64,000 nucleotides of DNA. Origin: Eudorina sp. 2006-703-Eu-15. Its lineage: Eukaryota > Chlorophyta > Chlorophyceae > Chlamydomonadales > Volvocaceae. Below the pieces are notes generated by a model. That model made no database searches, had not been told where the DNA came from, and was given only the letters and a program-made list of their open reading frames with translations. The stretch is from assembly GCA_003117195.1 (NCBI GenBank), contig BDSI01000197.1, positions 1 to 64,000 on the forward strand, given 5' to 3'. Numbering within the stretch: the stretch's first letter is position 1; each line of letters starts with the position of its first letter. This document shows positions 59,601-64,000 of this stretch, piece by piece. Position numbers and translations under genes: made by a program.

Positions 59601-61120
59601 CACCACAGCAGCCAGACGCAGCGGTCTAGGCGGGCTCTGGGCGGCGGCGGCGGAACCGCCGGCGGAGGCCCAACCCGAACCAGCTCTCACGCGTCCCTCG
59701 ACCTGCCGGCGGCGACGCCGGTGCGCGTCACGGACGCGCCCGCAGCCCCGGGTTCGGCCGTTCCGGCGGCGGCGGCGGCGAAGCTCCACGGCCAGAGCTT
59801 CAAGTCCGCCGCTCCGCCGCTGCGGGGCCCCAGCACGCTGAGCCGCCGTACCTCACCGGGGCAGAACGACGCCGCGGCCGGTAACGGCCCCGACGCCGCT
59901 GCCGCCGCTGCAGCACCCAACAGCAAAATTCCAGACTTGCAGCAGCAGCCGCATCCGCAGCTGCTGCTGCGGCGCCCCAACTCCGAGATCGCTTCCGTAG
60001 AGAGCGTCGCCGCGGCCGCAGTAGCAGGCGCGAACCTGACCCCGTTGGGAGGCTGCAGCAGCCTCATTTCGGATGAGGACAGGGGCAGTTACGGAACCAC
60101 CATCGGCGGCGGCGGCGGCGGCGGCGCCGTCTTGTCGCCGCCGTCAGGCCTCAGCGGCGTGGGCCCCGGCGCGGAGGCCCTGGGCGGGCTCCTGTCCATG
60201 CAGCTGCTGTTCCGGGGACTGCGGCTGAGGTGGGGGGTCGCGAGCGGGCCGCTCAAAGGGTCGCTCGTCCAGGGTGACGTCAGCGGCCAGGTGTCGTACA
60301 GAGGCAAGGCGTTCTCGCAGGCGTCCAAGCTGGCGGGCAAGGCCAAGGCGGGCCAGGTGGGTCCGGGTGCCGACGGGCCCAGAACTTTGAGGGGTAGCGT
60401 AGCAGGGTAGGGGCTAGGGGGAGGCGTAAGCGCGGTCTCTCTGTGCGGATGGGGGCCCCTTGGGGCGGCTTGGAGGGCGCGCGGGTCGCGGGGGAGGCGG
60501 CACGCGGCCGCGGCGCGGTGCTGGCTACCGAGTGAGGGCCGACGCCGGGGCCCAGATGCGGTTTCGTTCTTGTGATGCCAGTCAGGGCGCGGGGATCCCA
60601 TGGGTCGGTTACGTACGAGTCATGGGGCAGTGCTGGCGGGCGGGCTGGCGGGCGCCGCGCACCCCGCGCACCCCGCGCACGACGGCCGCTGCGGCCGGTG
60701 CGGTCGCTGCGGCAAGAAGCCGCCTCTAGGGTGCCGGGCCTCGCAGGCAGGGACCGGAGCGGGACGCTTCGGCCGTTGATCGCCGAATTTCCCAGCGCGA
60801 GCGCGAATGTGTGTTTAACAAGAAGCCCACCCATAACTGCCCAGGCCCGGTGTGTGTTCGTAGGCAGGCAGGTCAGGACTGCGTGATGCGCACGGGGGCA
60901 CACATAGCTAAGCCGCCCGGGAAATGCCCGTATGCTACACGACTTCCCCGCGTGTGTGTTGGAGGGGCGGGGAGTTCGAGCTCGCGCGCCTAGCCCCACC
61001 TCCAGCCCCACCGACCCATGGGCCACCGCCCCGCTCCCGCAGATCTGCGCCACCTCGGAGCTGGCCCGCACCCTGCCCACCTTCTTGTACGACGAGGTCA
61101 CCCTGGTTGAAAAGCCGTAA
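44699..61120 (+). CDS. Receptor nucleotide cyclase: solute-binding ectodomain, one TM, tandem cyclase domains
   Basis: Twenty exons from 46659 to TAA at 61120 join in phase (1880 codons): 46659-46809, 47323-47430, 47927-48059, 48430-48480, 48804-48980, 49650-49894, 50313-50413, 51134-51207, 51725-51893, 52276-52682, 53523-53541, 53917-54023, 54551-54621, 54914-55023, 55440-55863, 56172-56795, 57074-57757, 58041-58415, 58824-60356, 61043-61120. Two exons at 44699-44907 (signal peptide LLCLLFISQ) and 45002-45113 probably form the N terminus; the link to 46659 is unresolved. The ectodomain (AGKLLDLSQL, NGDGEPDYGVC) resembles bacterial solute-binding proteins. One span (VVVTAVTVPCGVVVLLAVAV) and a basic stop follow. 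Cyclase domain 1: VTDIQSSTSLWE, EGDSFIVAF, LLFRGLRVRMGMWTG, with a long Ala/Gly/Ser-rich insert. Domain 2: VMVVVFGDADGAV, LDWPLELLDHEL, LLFRGLRLRWGV, YRGKAFSQASKLAGKAKAGQ. Makes cAMP or cGMP by family; substrate not readable. Confidence 0.85.
45640..45780. repeat. GATCT-rich repeat
   Basis: Scattered and clustered TGATC/GATCT words (GTCTGATCTGATCTGATCTC and neighbours). It lies between the second signal-peptide-side exon and the first secure solute-binding exon of the cyclase gene. Confidence 0.7.
47868..47925 (+). repeat. Dispersed intronic repeat, family 1, copy 2
   Basis: GTCAACCCCCTTCGCC, AAGGCCGTGGCTCTGG and CTCCCACGACC align with 14060-14107. It ends directly at the acceptor of the cyclase exon at 47927, so it supplies the 3' end of that intron. 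Confidence 0.65.
48992..49050. repeat. GGGA microsatellite
   Basis: Purine tract of GGGAGGAA/GGGA units directly after the donor of the exon ending at 48980. Confidence 0.85.
51651..51690 (+). repeat. Dispersed intronic repeat, family 2, short copy
   Basis: GTGTGCCCGGGTTCGTTTCG, GGTTTCTTTC and TTTTTAACCCC; a shortened version of 27946-27995. It lies 35 bases before the acceptor of the cyclase exon at 51725. Confidence 0.6.
52834..52856 (+). mobile_element. LINE-tail remnant in cyclase intron
   Basis: GCTGTCACCGATGACCCGCG followed by GGG matches the core of the LINE 3' end at 43089-43110. The TGTAACATCC tail is missing. Confidence 0.5.
52988..53049. repeat. CT microsatellite
   Basis: About 60 bases of TC repeats with CC interruptions, in the intron before the 19-base cyclase exon. 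Confidence 0.9.
53088..53125. repeat. Perfect 17-bp inverted repeat, 4-base loop
   Basis: CGGCTTACTGCCCTAGG (53088-53104), loop GTCA, then the exact complement CCTAGGGCAGTAAGCCG (53109-53125). A further CTAGGTGACCC follows and echoes the loop side. It lies in the intron between the membrane-span exon and the first cyclase exon; it could fold as an RNA or cruciform hairpin or be a footprint of a short inverted-repeat element. Confidence 0.9.
53308..53355 (+). repeat. Dispersed intronic repeat, family 2, copy 3
   Basis: GTGTGCCCGGGTTCGTTCTT, CGGGTTTATTTATTTTC and CAATTTAACCCC match 27946-27995 almost throughout. Confidence 0.75.
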
Positions 61121-61630
61121 GGAGTCCCCCTGGAGCCATGGGGTGCCGCTCACATCCTGCTTGGCCAGTGTGTGGTGAGAACCCCACCGAGCGGACGAAA
61201 TAGGCCCAATCGGCCACTACCATTAACCGACGCTAGTAGGGCAGCTCCGGGAAGGGGGCTGTCGTACATGCGTCCACGTTTCGCCCGCTGTCCGCTGCAT
61301 CGACGCAGTGGTTTCAGTCGTGCCGATCTGGCCGGGTTCGGTCCGGTTTGGGAGGCCAAGAGGGGTTAGCGCGAGGTGGCACAAACAAACCCGGAAGACA
61401 CCCGGTCGCTAGAAGGGGGCGAGAACAGGCGATACGGGCCCCACATGCAGGACCGATTGTTGATGAAGAATGAACTTACTGCGCGTTACGTTTTCCGGCT
61501 TTCCTCGCTTCTGATAGTATGGTGAAGTACGTACTAGTGTGGGGCTGTGGGCACTACCTTGCTGATACGGGTCGTGTGACGTGGCCATGGCGGAGGCTGG
61601 AGGCTGGCGGCCGCGGACCTGATACTGCAA

Positions 61631-61862
<232 letters not shown>

Positions 61863-62354
61863 GGTGTGAAGAGCGCCCCGGAGGGCGATGAAGTCTCGAA
61901 GAGCCATCATCATTGGTTGTCTTAAGTGTTGTTATTCTGGTCGGCACACGCCGCGACAACATCACTTTGCACTGCTCCGCACTGACCGTGCCTTGGGACC
62001 GTGCTGACGGCGCACTTGCGGATGCGCCGCCGTGACACACCCGCTGCACGGCACAACACGCCGCTTGGGGTTCTGGCTTCTGGTCACAACACGCTGGCAG
62101 CGGCTCGGCGGGTTTACTATACCACAACCATACTTTGCGGGTTGCTTGTTGGGGACTCCATGTGCGTGGCTGAAGGTCGTTGTGTTGTTTGTTGACGGGC
62201 CCGCTGGGACCATCCGGGCGTCAAGCGCATGGCCTGTTTCGTGGGGTTCGTGGGTTGGTGTGGCCAGCCCCTCGTCAGGGCGGCGGGCTGCCTTCCCGCA
62301 TACACGGTTGTTGCGGTGCGTCCATCAATCCTTCCAAGTGTGTCGCCATCCATC

Positions 62355-62438
62355 GGTCCGTCCGTCCGTCCCATCTGTCCATCCGTCCGTCCGTCCGTCC
62401 CATCTGTCCATCCGTCCGTCCGTCCGTCCGTCCGTCCA
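62355..62438. repeat. GTCC tetranucleotide repeat
   Basis: GTCC runs interrupted by CCATCTGTCCATCC, giving a higher-order unit of about 33 bases. Shorter GTCC runs occur at 28636 and 33417 at the edge of the satellite block A copies. Confidence 0.9.
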
Positions 62439-62774
62439 TGGGATGCAACCCCGCGGCGCGTGTCATCAACTTGTCTCCTCCTCCCCCTCCGTCTCCTCCT
62501 CCCCCTCCTCCTCCTCTTTCTCGTATTCACCCGCGGCGAAGGCGCTCGCGTCACGCCGCAGTCACGGGCACTTGGGATGATCTCATCTGTCGTCGCCAAA
62601 CCAAGGTGGTGCGAGAGCATATTTAGTTGCGGGTTCTCCTCGTTGTTGTTGCTGTTGTGGCTGTGGTGGTCGTTGCCGCTGGTGCTGCTGTCCTCCTTAT
62701 TCAGGCGGGGCCGGCGGTGACGGGAACCCGCGCAGAGTTGGTCGCCTTGGGCGCAATCTGAGACCACGGCATTA

Positions 62775-63038
62775 TCAGGTTTGTTGGTGATTCGCCTCTC
62801 CCGCTGGCAACGCGCTGGTTCGGCGCTCCCGCGGGGGCATGTTTCGTAGTTTTCGCTGGGCCGGGTTGTCTGTCATGGCGTCATGGAGTTTCGGAGCATC
62901 TGCCGCCGCGGAACCAACCGCGTCGGGCCGAAGTAAGGTGAACAGTGTGCCTCCTGTTACTAGTGCGAGCGTTACAAGCAAGGGGGCCCCATCTGGTGAT
63001 CCATTGGGCCCACATAGCTTCGTTGTGGAGATGCGCAC
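62775..63038 (-). CDS. Weak small open frame with one hydrophobic stretch
   Basis: On the minus strand the frame reads GAPLLVTLALVTGGTLFTLL, then a short polar tail with LRNMPPRERR, and stops at 62775. There is no ATG at its 5' end (it opens with GTG), so it would need an upstream exon; a GTAAGG donor lies near 63092 on the same strand. It could be the last exon of a small one-span organellar protein, or chance. No family recognised. Confidence 0.25.
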   Translation of the reverse strand: MRISTTKLCGPNGSPDGAPLLVTLALVTGGTLFTLLRPDAVGSAAADAPKLHDAMTDNPAQRKLRNMPPRERRTSALPAGEANHQQT

Positions 63039-64000
63039 GAACGGGCTCTCAATTAGTTGGATCGGAAATGACCTTTATGCACGTTGCCTTACCTTGAGAT
63101 TCTGATATTGATTACTTGCCGCAGCTGGGTCTGATTCCGGCTCTGCTGACGTACTCTGATGTAGCGCGGCGCGACGCCGAACAGGAGGGTTTCGGAGCCG
63201 TGACGCCGTTGGGCCCTAAATGGGTCTCTCTAGGCCCGCTTGCCCCCGCAGGCCGCTGGCCCGGCGGCTCGGCGGGTGGGCCTGGGCGCCGCAGCGTTGA
63301 TGGCTCTCTGTATTGGTAGCGGTGTTGGTGGTAGTAATGGTTGCAGTGGGCTTGCTGCATGTCCCACGTGGAGGGTAGAGCCGGCGGGTCCCCACGGACT
63401 CCGGAACCCACCCCTGCCTTGCGCGGTTAAATGATCCGTGTTGACGCCGCGATTGTGGGGGCTGTGGAGGGTTGAGGCCGACATTGTGGCGGCTGTGGGG
63501 GATTGAGGCCGAGATTGTGGCGGCTGTGGGGGATTGAGGCCGAGACTGTGGCGGCTGTGGGGGACTGAGGCCGAAATTGTGGCGGCTGTGGAGGGTTGAG
63601 GCCGAAGGCGGCAACACATGGCTTAGCGTTCAGGGTCCGCTCACATACTACATCCAGGGAGAGGACTGCCAAAAGCACTTTAAGCTGAGGGGAAGGAGAC
63701 CGGCGGCCGGCGGTGTGGGATGCACGCTGTGGGGAGCGCCGCGCCCTGGTGGTGGTGTTGGGGCCACTGAGGACGGCTGGCGGAGAGGGGCTCATCAAGA
63801 GGTCTCAGGCCATCCGGGTTCTCTGATCCTGAGGCAACACTGTTTGTGGTAGATGGCCCGTGAGGGCGGTTCGGGATACTGCCCTGCATCGGGGTGGGGT
63901 GGGGTGGGGTGGTACTGGCGCGTGCTGCGGCGGGAGGTGCAGGCCGCTTGCTGGCCTTTGTGCATCATCGTGCTGACGTGTGCTTTGGGAGCAGTGGGGC
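63039..64000. other. Window end, minisatellite and intergenic DNA
   Basis: Apart from the 31-bp minisatellite and a GGGGT run at 63891-63913 I see nothing supportable. Confidence 0.45.
63451..63605. repeat. 31-bp minisatellite, five copies
   Basis: Five head-to-tail 31-base units typified by GATTGTGGCGGCTGTGGGGG then ATTGAGGCCGA, with one to four differences between copies. On the minus strand it gives a periodic Pro/Gln/Ser peptide in all frames, without other coding evidence. Confidence 0.9.

Noticed and set aside
62117..62767. 216-codon minus-strand frame over the GTCC tract
   Set aside because: Most of it is tetranucleotide repeat translated as RTDG units; flanks are not coding-like.

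Overview
The window is nuclear DNA of a green alga of the Chlamydomonadales, most likely a volvocine species. The evidence is its high GC, genes split into many short exons with GTGAGT/GTGCGT-type donors, long Ala/Gly/Gln tracts inside conserved domains, a TGTAA polyadenylation-type signal, a receptor-type nucleotide cyclase of the kind expanded in Chlamydomonas and Volvox, a chloroplast transit-peptide-like exon and a short TTTAGGG-type telomeric palindrome. There is no bacterial or organellar gene order. Exon borders below were placed by eye from splice sites, reading frame and phase. Where all exon phases agree, the model is fairly secure; most first exons are not.

Layout. (1) 1-3.7 kb is gene-poor and repeat-rich, with a tRNA 5'-half-like piece at 583. 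(2) 9.3-3.8 kb, minus: a low-complexity protein gene of unknown function whose frame changes several times. (3) 20.2-11.3 kb, minus: a 12-exon gene encoding a CobW/COG0523 metallochaperone GTPase fused to two thioredoxin-like modules, one lacking CxxC and the other with no recognisable CxxC. (4) 22.5-20.7 kb, minus: a five-exon OB-fold nucleic-acid-binding protein resembling the SOSS-B/NABP type. (5) 24.3-26.9 kb, plus: a five-exon PHD finger plus GNAT acetyltransferase protein, resembling IDM1. (6) 27.3 kb, plus: a transit-peptide-like first exon. (7) 28.4-34.1 kb: satellite made of CCGCA/TCGCA pentamers and degenerate CACGGCA repeats, with two nested segmental duplications and tRNA-like pieces. 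(8) 34.7-36.3 kb, plus: four exons of an NTF2-like, probably chloroplast, protein that may continue from the 27.3 kb exon. (9) 36.3-44.7 kb: a lower-GC stretch with decayed retroelement pieces, a LINE 3' end and a small four-span membrane protein gene on the minus strand. (10) 44.7-61.1 kb, plus: a receptor cyclase with signal peptide, solute-binding-like ectodomain, one membrane span and two tandem cyclase homology domains. (11) 61.1-64 kb: simple repeats (a CTG tract, a GTCC tract, a 31-bp minisatellite) and one weak small ORF.

The genes look like unrelated single-copy eukaryotic genes, not an operon or island. Shared signals link the introns: the 12-bp palindrome GACCCATGGGTC, GTACGG-rich DNA, short dispersed repeats and LINE 3' tails. 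The most unusual items are the CobW-thioredoxin fusion, the tandem asymmetric cyclase and the tRNA-capped pentamer satellite.
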